Source: Plectrocnemia conspersa
Lineage: Eukaryota; Arthropoda; Insecta; Trichoptera; Polycentropodidae
Reading direction: 5' to 3'
Length of the DNA: 64,000 nt
NCBI GenBank assembly: GCA_009617715.1
Contig: VTFK01000435.1
Location: 434,001 to 498,000 of the forward strand
Under the pieces are notes generated by a model, which saw nothing but the letters and a program-made list of their open reading frames with translations, ran no database searches and was not told where the DNA came from. Shown here piece by piece: positions 1 to 11,289 of the stretch (within the stretch, counting starts at the first letter, position 1; each line of letters begins with the position of its first letter). The position numbers and the translations under genes are program-made.

Positions 1-1199
1 TTTATCAAGGAAGACAGAGAAGAACAAAAAAAAGACAAAAGAAGAACAAATAAGGATAACATTTTTTGAGGAAGACGTCTGGCCACCTTATCACGACTTG
101 ACTTGAAATTACATCCAAGTTGTACAAGATTACGCAACTAGCATACATCCAATGTGACTATACCAGTAGTGAAGGAATTTTTTGCTAACCAACTGGTATT
201 GCATAGAGATGCTATCCCATGGCCCCCCGCAGCCCAAATTTGACACCTCTAGATTGATGGAGTTATCTTAAAAGTTGTGTTGAGTTGAACAAACCACCCA
301 CAATAACCCAACCTTTGGCGAATATTCGTCAAGAGGGCCAACATCCCACTCGTTTTGTGTCAAAGATTGTTTCAAAACCTAAGTGTAAGATTCAAAGAAT
401 TCCAGAGGAGGGGGTGGTGGACATTTAGACGACATTATTTTAAAACATGATTTTCTTAATTGTGTTTTTTCAGTAACATAACCATTCATTATCATGTGAC
501 CTGTAGTTTTTTTAATAAATTTCCAAAATACAAAAACTTATGGCTTACCTGTATAATAACCTATTCGTTGCTTAGATAGAGAAAGATTTTGATTTTATAT
601 ATAGCATTTAATTTTTCATATTTAGAAAAAATTGAGAATATTTTTTTAAATTATTAAAAAAATCATCTTCCAGTGGTATTCAAACTGCTTGTATTTTAAA
701 TATAATTTTATATATATTTTTGGTTTAGATGGGTCAGCTTTGAAGTTATATTACTTTTATTAACATAATAAAATAGTGATATATATATGTAAGTAGTGTA
801 AGTAGAGCTCTATAACCGGTAAACTCTAAGCAAAGCTTTCTTTATAAAATCTCACATTGCTGTAATAGATTTGGTACAGTGGTGAGTAATTACTGTCTCT
901 CTAAAATAAGCACAGTTCGATTTAGAGAAAGTCGTCATTCCTTCCTGGATTGAAAGGACCCGTCAGTGTTGTAACACTACTTTTATATAAGAAAATAACT
1001 CTGAATTTAAATCTGAGGAGATGGGCATACAATTTATATAAGCCTTGGAATTATTATATAATCAAGATATTTATTTATATTTATAATGCAGATTTGCATT
1101 AGGTTTATGCTTATATATTTTCGAAATAAATAATATATAAAATAAAATTATATATTTAAAAATAGCTCATTCTACGATTGTATATTGCACGTTTAATGC
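1..1199. other. AT-rich non-coding DNA
   Basis: No reading frame, RNA gene or recognisable repeat is seen. The first 430 bases are a little richer in GC, including a C-run near 221-230. The rest is AT-rich with short A and T runs. Probably intronic or intergenic. Confidence 0.5.
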
Positions 1200-1560
1200 G
1201 AAATTAATTATCGTATATTGTCTGACCCGCTTCTCTAATATAACTATCGTGCACATAAATCAGGGGTCATAAATCTTTTATCGGGACCGCTTCTCGTTCA
1301 TTTCTTTGGCGTCGGATACGCATCGTTTGCGTGAAAATGATTCTCTCGGCTCGTTAACAGAATTTTCACAGGCAATAAAAGTCGTATCAATCATATATCC
1401 GGTCGTCCACAAATTGACTAAAAAAAATCGGTCGCATGATCGGCGCCTATAATATCGCATTATGACCAGCGACAGCTAAGCATGGGATCGCGTGCCTAGA
1501 AACGCTTACGACCAATTCCGGCAATTTTTGCGTTTCGGTGGGTTTTTTATTATTCTTTAA
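1200..1560. other. GC-richer non-coding island
   Basis: A stretch of higher GC with CpGs stands out from AT-rich flanks. A 60-codon frame on the minus strand shows no family resemblance or low-complexity-free domain and is taken as chance. It may be regulatory or conserved non-coding DNA; only cross-species alignment could tell. Confidence 0.35.
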
Positions 1561-3639
1561 ATGACTGAATTCTGAAACGGTTGGAAATTTCTTTGAAAAT
1601 GTTTTTCAACATCTGAATATAATACAAAGTTATAATAGAGCGAATGCACTAATCTTTGGTTATATAATACTTCATGCGCATTGTATAAGTTTAACAACTG
1701 TTTCATAATAATTTTAATATATTATATAGTTCTGATTCCTTATACATGTATATCTATTTATGTAATTAGACCTTATCACAACTTTTATATGTTTAAATAC
1801 GAATAAATAATTTATTTTTAACTTTATTTTGCGGCAAACATTGTGTGAGATTTGATGTATAGTTTAATAATTATGTACATAACTACTTCTTATAATATGC
1901 TTATCATATAATTATTAAAACATTTATAAACATAAAACTTATTTTTAAACCTTACACTCTTTTGAAAAAAACAAATACATTAAAAATAATACCTTTATCA
2001 ATCGAAATAAAACTAATTAATGTATTTATAGCATATTATTTCATTATTTACTTTGAATTAGTATTATACTACTTCCATTAAATAATGTATTATCTACTCC
2101 TACGTAATAACTAAGAGCTATTTTCGTATTCTATAATACTATTATTAATGAATAATATCAGTCATTTATTACATATTTCATTTAAAAATATTATTGATAG
2201 AGTCATACAAATATTAATAAATTAATCAATCGATTAAGCTTAAATCTAAATTTATAGCACTTAATACTTAATAAAATAATTTATTTTATATATTATATTA
2301 TTTGTAAAATATTTGTATTTAGTATGGATACATATATAATATAGATGTTTAGACCTAATTTTGTCATAAATCAGAAAAAATCACATTTTTTTTTAATAAT
2401 ATTCTATGTTACCACTCTTAGAGATTTATAAATGTGTACATAACCTAATAAATTATCTTAATCCACTACATATTTTTTTTGTTAATAACTTGTTGTCATT
2501 GCCTTTTTTATGCAGTAATTTTCTCGGTTTATTTGTAGTACTATTAATAAATTATTAAGACATTTTTATTTCATTGAATGCAATACTCAATTTTACTTTT
2601 CTCCTTGTTTTTTTCCCTAATTTTATGTATATTGGTCGGTAAATATGTATTACTAGTAAAAATATATTTTCAGTAGCACTTTAGTGATATTCTATCAAAA
2701 TACATTTTCACCAGTAGATATTTATTATTATTAGTGAATTGTTATATGGCAAGCGTGAAACGTGCATAAAAAGTGACGTTGATAGTTGTCTTTAACTGAC
2801 GGTTTTTGCTTCTTGGTATATTCTATTTATTTTATTAACTAAATTCTACTGACACTACTTGTTAAATTATGTACGCCACTAGCAAAATCATTATAAAACA
2901 TAGGGCGGCACGTCACCTGTTAAGGACAAAATGTATTTTATAATGTAACATTTTCTGTTCAAAACCAAACGTATTCTAAGCAAATAAATTATAGTCCTTA
3001 AACAAACTATAATTTTATTAGGTTAAATCGTTTAGTTTGGATTTGGTTTTAAACAAAAAATTAACGTTTCGCAACTATCAAAATAATTTTCATATACATT
3101 TTATTTTATTAGCTCATATTAATTTAAATATCTTTTTATTAGTAAAAATGTGTATCCGCTAATAGTTTTTTAGCAACATAATTTTTATAATTACACACTT
3201 CATTTTACCAGATAAATAAAAAGCAATAAATAATCTTATGCCTAATTGATTTTTATTTTTCCTGAATTTATTTTATCTCGGTATTACTATCCGCCTTATT
3301 TAATCATTTAAAATTAATATTGTTAGCTTCATAATGTTTATAATCCCTGTACGTAATTTAAAAGTATATAAATTAATATTTTTTTATATAGACGATCTCT
3401 CAGTACTTTCATTTTTTGTTGACCTTAATCTTTTATATATTTCATTCAGCCATAACACCTTTGTCCTACAGAAAACTATTTTTGTTCTTTAATTTATTCT
3501 TCATAATCAATTCTAGTGTTTTTTGATTTTAATAGACATATCTTAGTGTTTTGATTCGGTAAATAAAAGTTCACTTTAGTTCAGAAAATAAAAGATTTCT
3601 CCTTGTGTTTAAAACTTCGTACGTTCACTGCTAGCATTA
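1561..3639. other. Very AT-rich spacer
   Basis: Dominated by T/A runs and TTATT/AATAA motifs, with no frame worth calling. A slightly GC-richer patch near 2745-2800 contains a GTGACGTTGATAG stretch. I see nothing else. Confidence 0.5.
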
Positions 3640-4080
3640 TGTTAACATAATTCGTGTATATCGTACAGCGTTTTGTGTTTTTGCTCCTATTGTATTGCAT
3701 GCACCACGAGTTGGCGTGAATTTTCTTTAAATTGGACCAGTTTAGATTGTGTAAAGTCCGTCCACGAACAAGTGGCGTTTGTTTGCCGCGATATGGGAAT
3801 ATTTAGAGTATTCGGGGTCAAATGTGGGCGAGGGCGCGGCCAAGTGTGTCGGATTGTGGCCCACGGCCTTATCTGCAAACTGCAGCGGCCGCAGCCCGCG
3901 GCCCGTATGACGAATATACACGGAGGTTGTTCAGCGCTTGATAATGGCTGGCGAATCCTCTGGACCGTGGGAAAATTTACGTTGAATAATGAATAACGGT
4001 GAACCTCACGCTAAGAAATGTTAGTAGATGTGGGATCGCCTAATTACGCAGTTACATCATTTGATAGTAAAGTATCATAG
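3640..4080. other. GC-richer island with a chance 107-codon frame
   Basis: The GC-rich centre (about 3770-3970) includes overlapping GCGGCCGC-type sequence. A 107-codon frame on plus and a 63-codon frame on minus overlap here. Both are Cys/Arg/Trp-rich with no domain I recognise and no splice or promoter support, as expected from GC-rich DNA read in any frame. Best read as a non-coding island, possibly regulatory. Confidence 0.35.
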
Positions 4081-4647
4081 CATTCTTTAACATTTTTGTT
4101 CAATTATAAGCTTAACTATTTATAAGCAAGTATAAAAATTGTTGGGTACCTGTGATGTGATGTTAATATATGATTTGATACACGATAGAACTCAATGATT
4201 TATAAAAATAAATTGAAGACCTATAAAAAGCTCATGATTTAATTAGAATGTTTATAGAATTAAATATGTTATTTAATATATTTTTAAATTTTAAATGATG
4301 AAAATTGTACCATAAAACGCGTATTAAGGTCTTTGAGAAACTTTGAAAATTTGTAAAACTTTCTAATGAAACATATTCATCTCGCTTCTAGAGTGGCAAA
4401 AACTTTTTCTTGCATAATTTGCGTGTAAAATACGATATTTATAAATTTAATATCGTTTTTTAAAATTTAAAATAATATAGTATAACTTAAATGCTTTATT
4501 ATTTATAATAAAAATAAAATAAGTGTTTTAAAATATAGGATATATTTCGAGATTTTAAAAGCTTAATTAAATAATTAAGTTAGTAAAGTAATACTAAACA
4601 TATGTTCTAAAAATGCTTGTAAATATGTTGATATAGTATATATATAT

Positions 4648-4719
<72 letters not shown>

Positions 4720-4779
4720 TTTACGTCATCTTTCAAAAAAATTGCACACCCTTACAACACTTGAGCAAAGCTCCACATT
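4081..4779. other. AT-rich spacer with a long TA repeat
   Basis: AT-rich DNA without genes. It contains the (TA)n microsatellite listed separately. Confidence 0.5.
4633..4716. repeat. (TA)n microsatellite
   Basis: A near-pure TA dinucleotide tract of about 80 bases, broken only by a TAGG interruption near 4648-4651. It probably varies in length between individuals. Confidence 0.95.
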
Positions 4780-5340
4780 ATAACACACAATAAAAATAAT
4801 CCCACCATAACTCTCGCTCTATCGAGAGCAATTATAAGCACCATGTAGTGGGGTATCTGTTGTTACTTTCGCCGCTGAAAGTGTTATCGCATAGGGCAGA
4901 GGAGCAACAAAGGGTCCAGTTATTTTTTCAGCCCTTTGTCGAGGGTCTCGAAATTATAGCGACCTTAAAGATATTTTTCTCCAGTCACGTGGGGGCATGT
5001 ATCACGAGATAACGCTATCTATACAAAGGGAGGATCGTGGGTTATTCATTGCGAGCCTGCTTTATCGCTAAACTGGACCGTGACATTGCCTTAGCAGGTC
5101 TTAGCGAGCTTCGGTTGGTCTTAGTGAACTTTCACCAAGGTTTACGTGTGTGTATATACAGCAAGGGTCGGACCTCTGACCGAGTTCATTATTAAGCAAC
5201 TTCGCACGTTTATGTACAACATAACCCTTTGATAAGATCGTGTCACCCTTTTAGTTGGGGTCCATTTAAAGGGTTTGCGACTGGGAACAGGTGGCTCTTT
5301 TTTAAATGGAGCGTCTTGTGTTTACATACATTTGAGTTTG
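4780..5340. other. GC-richer island with GATA- and ACAAAG-type words
   Basis: About 560 bases of mixed composition with no long open frame on either strand. Several TTATCGC/TATCG words (GATA-like) and an AACAAAGGGT word (TCF-like) are visible near 4880-5060. A 10-bp inverted pair TCCATTTAAA/TTTAAATGGA lies near 5260-5312. A regulatory role is inferred from composition only. Confidence 0.35.
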
Positions 5341-5999
5341 ATATAAAAAGACTAGTAATGGTATTACATTATACCATAATAATACATTTTAAAGGTAACT
5401 GTTAATTAATAGCAAAAGCACAAAATATATATGATGTTTATGTTACTGTATGAGGTATATTTTGACTGCTTGAAAATATTCTGTTTAATATTTTTTTGCT
5501 AGTCTTCTAGATTTTTTAAAACTATTTTATATGTAATTATTATTATAAATATTATGTATTTAAGACAAGATTATTGACATACGTGTTATATCTTATATCT
5601 TTTGACACTAAAAGATAAAATATTGTAATGTTTAAGAAATCTATAAAAAAATTAGGTGAGACATGGATTTATTGACTTGTTATTTTACTGAAAACATATC
5701 GTAAGATATTCTTGATTAAACATTAATAAAGTTGTTTAAATAAAAATACAATAAAAATAAATAAGCTGTGGATTTAAGGCTAATTTTTTTTTAATAAATA
5801 TATGTTAAAGATAAATATTCATACAATTACATTAATTTCCATATTCATATAAAATGGTCTAAACATCGAGATACTATGATAATGTCAGTTAACATATTTT
5901 TGCCCAGAGTATTCAGCTATATTAACATCCTATGTATATTATTCTTAGACGTAGTCTATATGTTTATATTATATATACATATAAATATATTGTAGTACG
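5341..5999. other. AT-rich spacer
   Basis: AT-rich with no open frame above background and no recognisable repeat. Confidence 0.5.
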
Positions 6000-6310
6000 T
6001 GTGTTCCGATTTCCAGATTGTTTGTATCAGTTCTTAAGCATCTCACCTTAAGCTATAAAACTTCTAAAGTGCTCACGTGCCCAGATAAACATCATTGTCC
6101 GCCAAGGTGTAATAAATCGACAGCCAGTAACAGACTGGCGCACGTGACCGGGCTTTGCAACTCCTGGCCGTGGTACGTAGTCCTGCGGTGGAAATAAAGG
6201 AGAATTCACGGCGCTTTAAACGCTCGATACGGCTCCATCATCAGGAAACTAACCGAACTAGATTGCTCCGTGCCTTTAGCTACATTTACGAGGGTTGATC
6301 ATAAAGTTTA
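6000..6310. promoter_or_regulatory. Candidate regulatory island with two CACGTG E-boxes
   Basis: A GC-richer island with no open frame. It holds two perfect CACGTG palindromes at 6074-6079 and 6141-6146, 67 bases apart. CACGTG is the known core site of bHLH factors of the Myc/Max/USF and clock type. Two in 75 bases of an otherwise AT-rich region is more than expected by chance, but function is inference. Confidence 0.35.
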
Positions 6311-7399
6311 TGAACTCTTTTCATGCGCTTTTGAATAAAATTTTTCATCTATATTACGGTGAATCCTTTGTGAAAAATCAATTTATTTTGGGACATCTCC
6401 TAAACACACGTCTTTCAAAGTACTGCGTAAAAGTCATAATAATAACATTATAATTACTTTTTATAGCGTTACAGTAACTGCACGATAAGGATTAAAATAT
6501 AAGTCGAGTAAACTCAAAAAAATAGTGTCGTGACTTAAAATGCGAGATCTTAAATAATACTTTGTATTGACATATATTTTATTATATATTTTCCGTTACA
6601 TTATTTGATTAATGCTTATTAAGGCATTAATTAAATAATGTAACGGAAAATACAGAACAACAGGGAAAACACAATTAACAACTACTAATTAATTAGTGAG
6701 ACACCATATTATATCTCACACACAATAAATGTAATTATTAATTATTTATTACAATATTGATTCATAAGAATAATTAAATCAATAAAAACCTAATTTGTGA
6801 TAATCAGTAGTAATTATAAATATATAATAATCCAGACACAATACAAATGAAAAAAATAAATAAACACTGTTTATTATATGATTTGGGGATTCAAAATGGC
6901 GACACCTAAATGGTAAAAAAAAGAGAGATGAAATTTAGTTGAGTAGCAAAATAAATTGATATTTTAAAAGTCCTTGAACTTTTTGGACTAACAACTCTTT
7001 TTCTGCTTCTTGTGTTTCAATCTATGCCCGTAGATAGTAGATCTATAAACGTCTTGACCCATATAAATACGTTTGGATTAACGCAACGTTTTGTTCTTGT
7101 TTCAGGTATTTAATGATTTTGCGAGCTGACATGAATGGCGAGATTTGCTGAGATTCGTGAGTAGATAAAACACTTGGAATTTATGTGCATCTCCAATGAG
7201 GATGCAAAACAAAGTTCGTTCGGTACCACTTACGGAGTATTTTTATTTGTGTTTTTAGGACTTGTGTATAACTTGACATTTGAAAGACGTGAGCAAAACT
7301 TTTGTGTTGTTTTTTTAAATAAAGAGGAGAATGCTCTTTTAAATCTTAGCTTTCATTAAAGCCACAGACACATAGACGAGGTCTTGTCACATATATATA
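6311..7399. other. Mostly AT-rich DNA containing a hairpin
   Basis: Contains the perfect hairpin listed separately. A 61-codon frame at 7174-7359 (+) has no recognisable features. Nothing else is visible. Confidence 0.45.
6587..6652. repeat. 66-nt near-perfect hairpin
   Basis: Two 29-base arms (6587-6615 and 6624-6652) are reverse complements with a single mismatch, separated by an 8-base loop. Each arm starts or ends with TATTTTCCGTTACATTATTT or its complement. The size and pairing fit a small palindromic MITE remnant or a microRNA-like precursor. The arm matches no insect microRNA seed I know. Confidence 0.8.
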
Positions 7400-9879
7400 T
7401 ATTACCCAAACTTTACTGATTTATTTCGCAATAGTAACGTTTTAACAGTGTCTTATGCAATCAGTTTTTATTATCTTTGTTATTTGCAGTAACTCAAAAT
7501 ACTCTTACACATATTTCATATTCTATTTGAATATATATATAAGCAATCTATCACTCAAAGCTCGTTTCGCTCTGTTACTGTCACTTAATTAATAATTTTA
7601 TTCATTTTTATTATATATTTAAACTTTCTTTGACTTATGATTAATATAACTTATAAAAGTTTTAAAGCTTATATTTCTCGCAGGATTCAATAACCATTAC
7701 TTTAGATACATAATATTACGTTTATTAAAAGTTACGTCTTGATTTTTAAATTAGAAAATGTAAATTCAAAGGTATGGACAAACCCAAAAAATAATGTTTG
7801 ATACATTTTGTACAAACAATAATAATATTTATTTTCATATACCAATATTTAGTGACATTAAATATTGAACCTTTAAAGCAAAAATATTTAATTTAATCTA
7901 AGGTACAATATTGATGCATGATAATGGAAAACTTATTAAAAAATTAAACTCAACATCACTTATTATTTATAATACATTTTCTTTTTTAGTCTAGAAGTTT
8001 ATCAATTTTCTTGAAATACGAATAAGTGTAGTGTTACAAACATATTCAAATATTGTTTCTGATTTTTCCCAAGTACAATTAAATTCGTTTACGTTTTCCC
8101 ATAAAATATTGGATCAGATCTTTAGTGATTCGGCATTTTCAAAGAAAATACACCACTATTAATAAAGAATTTAATTTATGACATTTGAATTTTTTGAAAT
8201 GCCATAGATTTTAATATACAGACCTTAATTCAGTTACTCTAAAATTTTAAAAATGCATATATCTATTTAATGAAATTAAGCTTTTATATTAGACAAATAT
8301 CAGAGTATGTATGACTCAAATATTTATACATAAAAATATTGTTTTTTTCTTAAATATGCTCTGGAATCAAAAAATTAGTGTTAAATCATATAATATATAT
8401 TTTTATATAAAAAAAATTATCCAAAAATCTAAAATTCTAAAATTTATACAAAATATAAAAAAATATTTTTTTGCCCAACATTTAATATAGAGGAGCAAAA
8501 ATTTTAATAAATTTAATATTTTTTAAATTAAAATAAATGTATGTTTCACATTTTTAACATAGTTTATATATTGTAACATACTTTAAATACGAGTTAGCAC
8601 ATCTTATATTATTTTAAATATTAATCTTCTATTTATCCCTAATTAACAAGACATTTTTTGAGTCCTTGATAGATTCTTAAAAAATTCATAAAGGTTGGGC
8701 TGCAGAAATAAAAATTGACATATTGAAAAAAATATCTTAAATTAAACTAAAATATCTTCTATATAAGATATTATTTTGGACCAAAATTTTTTACTGACTA
8801 TGTCATATACATAAAAATATTTAAAACAGAAACATTTTTAGTATATTATTTCATACTAGAAGTGCTCCAACCCATATAAACGAACTGCCACTGCCTTAAA
8901 GGCACATTGATGAATTCAAGTTGACCGTTATTAAAAAATAGTGTTTGATATTTGTTTTTTTAAATTATTTACAAATATACACATTTATAGGTACCAGTTG
9001 TATATTATGCTCAAATTCTCTATGGACCTTAATGTGCTTTAATTTCTGTCGTGTCGTAGAAGATTAAAATTAGAGATTGTTATTTAAATATAATTTTTAT
9101 TAAACTTCACTTATTATGTTTTCTGAATTTTCTTATCTTACAGATGAATTAATAAAATAAAATAAAGCTAGATAGTGTCTAGTAATATATTTTGATTGTA
9201 AGCTGTAATTATAGTTGAATATAAATAAAATATATGTCACTGATTTACAGACTGGTTCGGTGTCTCACTTCTTACTTAGTAGCCCTTAACTAATACCAGA
9301 AAAACCTGGATTTGAACTTGAAATATACCTTAATATTTTTGTGTCTGGGAGAATGAAAAAAGAGATTATTAATTAATTAAAATTTTGATCTGATGTGATA
9401 GATTCATTGGGTTTTCCTAAATTTTACTAAAATCACATACGGATATTTATTTGCCTTAAAAACATATACCGAACCATCGATTACTATTTATTAAATGGTT
9501 TGGCAAAGTAAAACGAATGTTTCTTTAGGCGTTAAATTAAATTATTGGCAAACGATGTTTAGTAAATTAAAGTCATGAATATATTAGTTTCTAATGAAAT
9601 TTATATGCTAGATATATGTAACAATGGTTAAAAATACCACATTTGTAAAAGATTAACATAAAAGTGTATCAGTTAAATTAATATCTCCAAAATTCAATAC
9701 CGGTATTAAAAGCCTTGATTGTGATGAAGATGACAGCTAAAGTCCAAGTTTTAAAATCAGCGCATGAAGACGAATAAAACCACTATTGTCGTATATGTTA
9801 CATAACTGTTTCAAAGGTATAGTGTATGGATAAAAACTGTATCATATAAAAGGCCAAAAAGCAAAAGCTTCCCTTTGTA
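7400..9879. other. Long AT-rich spacer
   Basis: About 2.5 kb dominated by A and T runs. I found no frame, inverted repeat or element end to support. A small patch near 8860-8930 is somewhat richer in GC. Confidence 0.5.
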
Positions 9880-10680
9880 TAAGCAGATATATTAGAATTC
9901 AGTAACGCGTTGCCATTTTATTCAGTTTTAAAACACGAAATTCATATAGTCCGCCGGCGGAAATGGCCTTATGAATATTTTATTATGGCAAACCGGCATA
10001 AATATTGCACATCCGCGGTTACAGACCCTAAAAGAAAAGCGACCTCGCGCCGTGAATGGAATGCCCAAAACGCAAACTTTCCAATAAGGGCAGTATTTTG
10101 CTCTGCGAAACGAAACGGACGCCGGTTCTCCGAGGAAACCTTTTGCGGTCTCTTTTTCTCTCGTTCCCGAAGAGATGAAGAGAAAAAAGTAACAAAAAGT
10201 CCGCGGACCGCCCGCTATGGACCCCTGCCACGTCACGTTGGCACATTTATCAAGTCTGCTCTCGCTTTCGTTTTACGGGCCCCGGAATAATCTTGACGTC
10301 TGATAGCACATGAGAAGTGTCTATGCTGTGACCCATAAACGGAAACGACTTCGGGTCTAACACCGAAAATTGTGTAAAAATCCGACAGGATATAGTCTGA
10401 CCGGAAAATATATGACGCGAACAACATATGTATGAGGCTTTGGCGATGAAATGTTTTACTGGGTCTCTTTTTTCGCCAGAGGTCAGATTTAGCTTGAAAG
10501 CCTGAACCTTTTAATACGATACGTGAAATTGTAATAAATATATCGGATATGGTCTCGTTTAGAATGGACGCCGTGTCGGAAGATGATATTTTTAGATTAG
10601 GTATAACATTTAAACGTAAATGTGAAGATTTCGTATGAAAAAGATGTTAGCATCGCGACGCCTCTCGCCTATCTTATATA
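9880..10680. other. GC-rich island with overlapping chance frames
   Basis: One of the most GC-rich stretches in the window, with many CpGs. Four frames of 64 to 126 codons overlap on both strands, rich in Arg, Lys, Phe and Ser. None shows a known motif and all start and stop within the island, as expected when few stop triplets occur by composition. I read it as a regulatory or conserved non-coding block, or a CpG-containing alternative promoter. A real exon cannot be fully excluded. Confidence 0.35.
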
Positions 10681-11289
10681 TAGAATTTTTCTTTGATGAT
10701 TCAGAAATCTCTTATAATTCTTGATATAAAAATATAACATTTTTAATATTACTGTTTGCACAACTTTTTTTCTATTTATTCGAAGAATTCACATTGAGTA
10801 AATTTGCTACAAGAAGTGCTAATCATTTTCCATGTAGAGTGCACAAAATTAGTTTTGAGTAAAAAAATAATTATTTGATTACAATTACAATATAATATAA
10901 AATAATTTTTAATAACACACTTCAATGTAAAAATAAAACAATACATAGCTCTTGTTTTTGTATTTTACCATGATCTGACAATCTGTAATTTATGAATCAA
11001 AAAAATAAAGAATCATAGCGATTTATTTAATAAATATAATTGAACTTTAACATGATTAGTTTTTTTATAGTTAGTCTTTAAAGTTTTGGAATATAGGATG
11101 TAAAATGTGATTCATATTAAAAATGTCATCAAATATTATATAAAATATAACATATTACTGCCTATTCTAGTATCATATAAATTTTAAATATAAAATCCTA
11201 ATACTTTGAAATATATTATATAAATAAAAATATTTGTATCTAAATAATAAAATATGTTTGAACGAGTTTCTGTTTATGTTTTTCTGTTT
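10681..11289. other. AT-rich spacer
   Basis: AT-rich flank upstream of LINE-A with no features seen. Confidence 0.5.

Noticed and set aside
3673..3996. 107-codon frame rich in Cys, Trp and Arg
   Set aside because: Located in a GC island with an opposite-strand frame; no motif or signal peptide I recognise.
4633..4716. Replication origin or structured regulatory element in the TA tract
   Set aside because: Pure dinucleotide repeat with no associated conserved elements; a microsatellite is sufficient.
9910..10290. 126-codon plus-strand frame and overlapping minus-strand frames
   Set aside because: Open frames on both strands over the same GC-rich block, no recognisable domain, no splice or promoter evidence; explained by composition.
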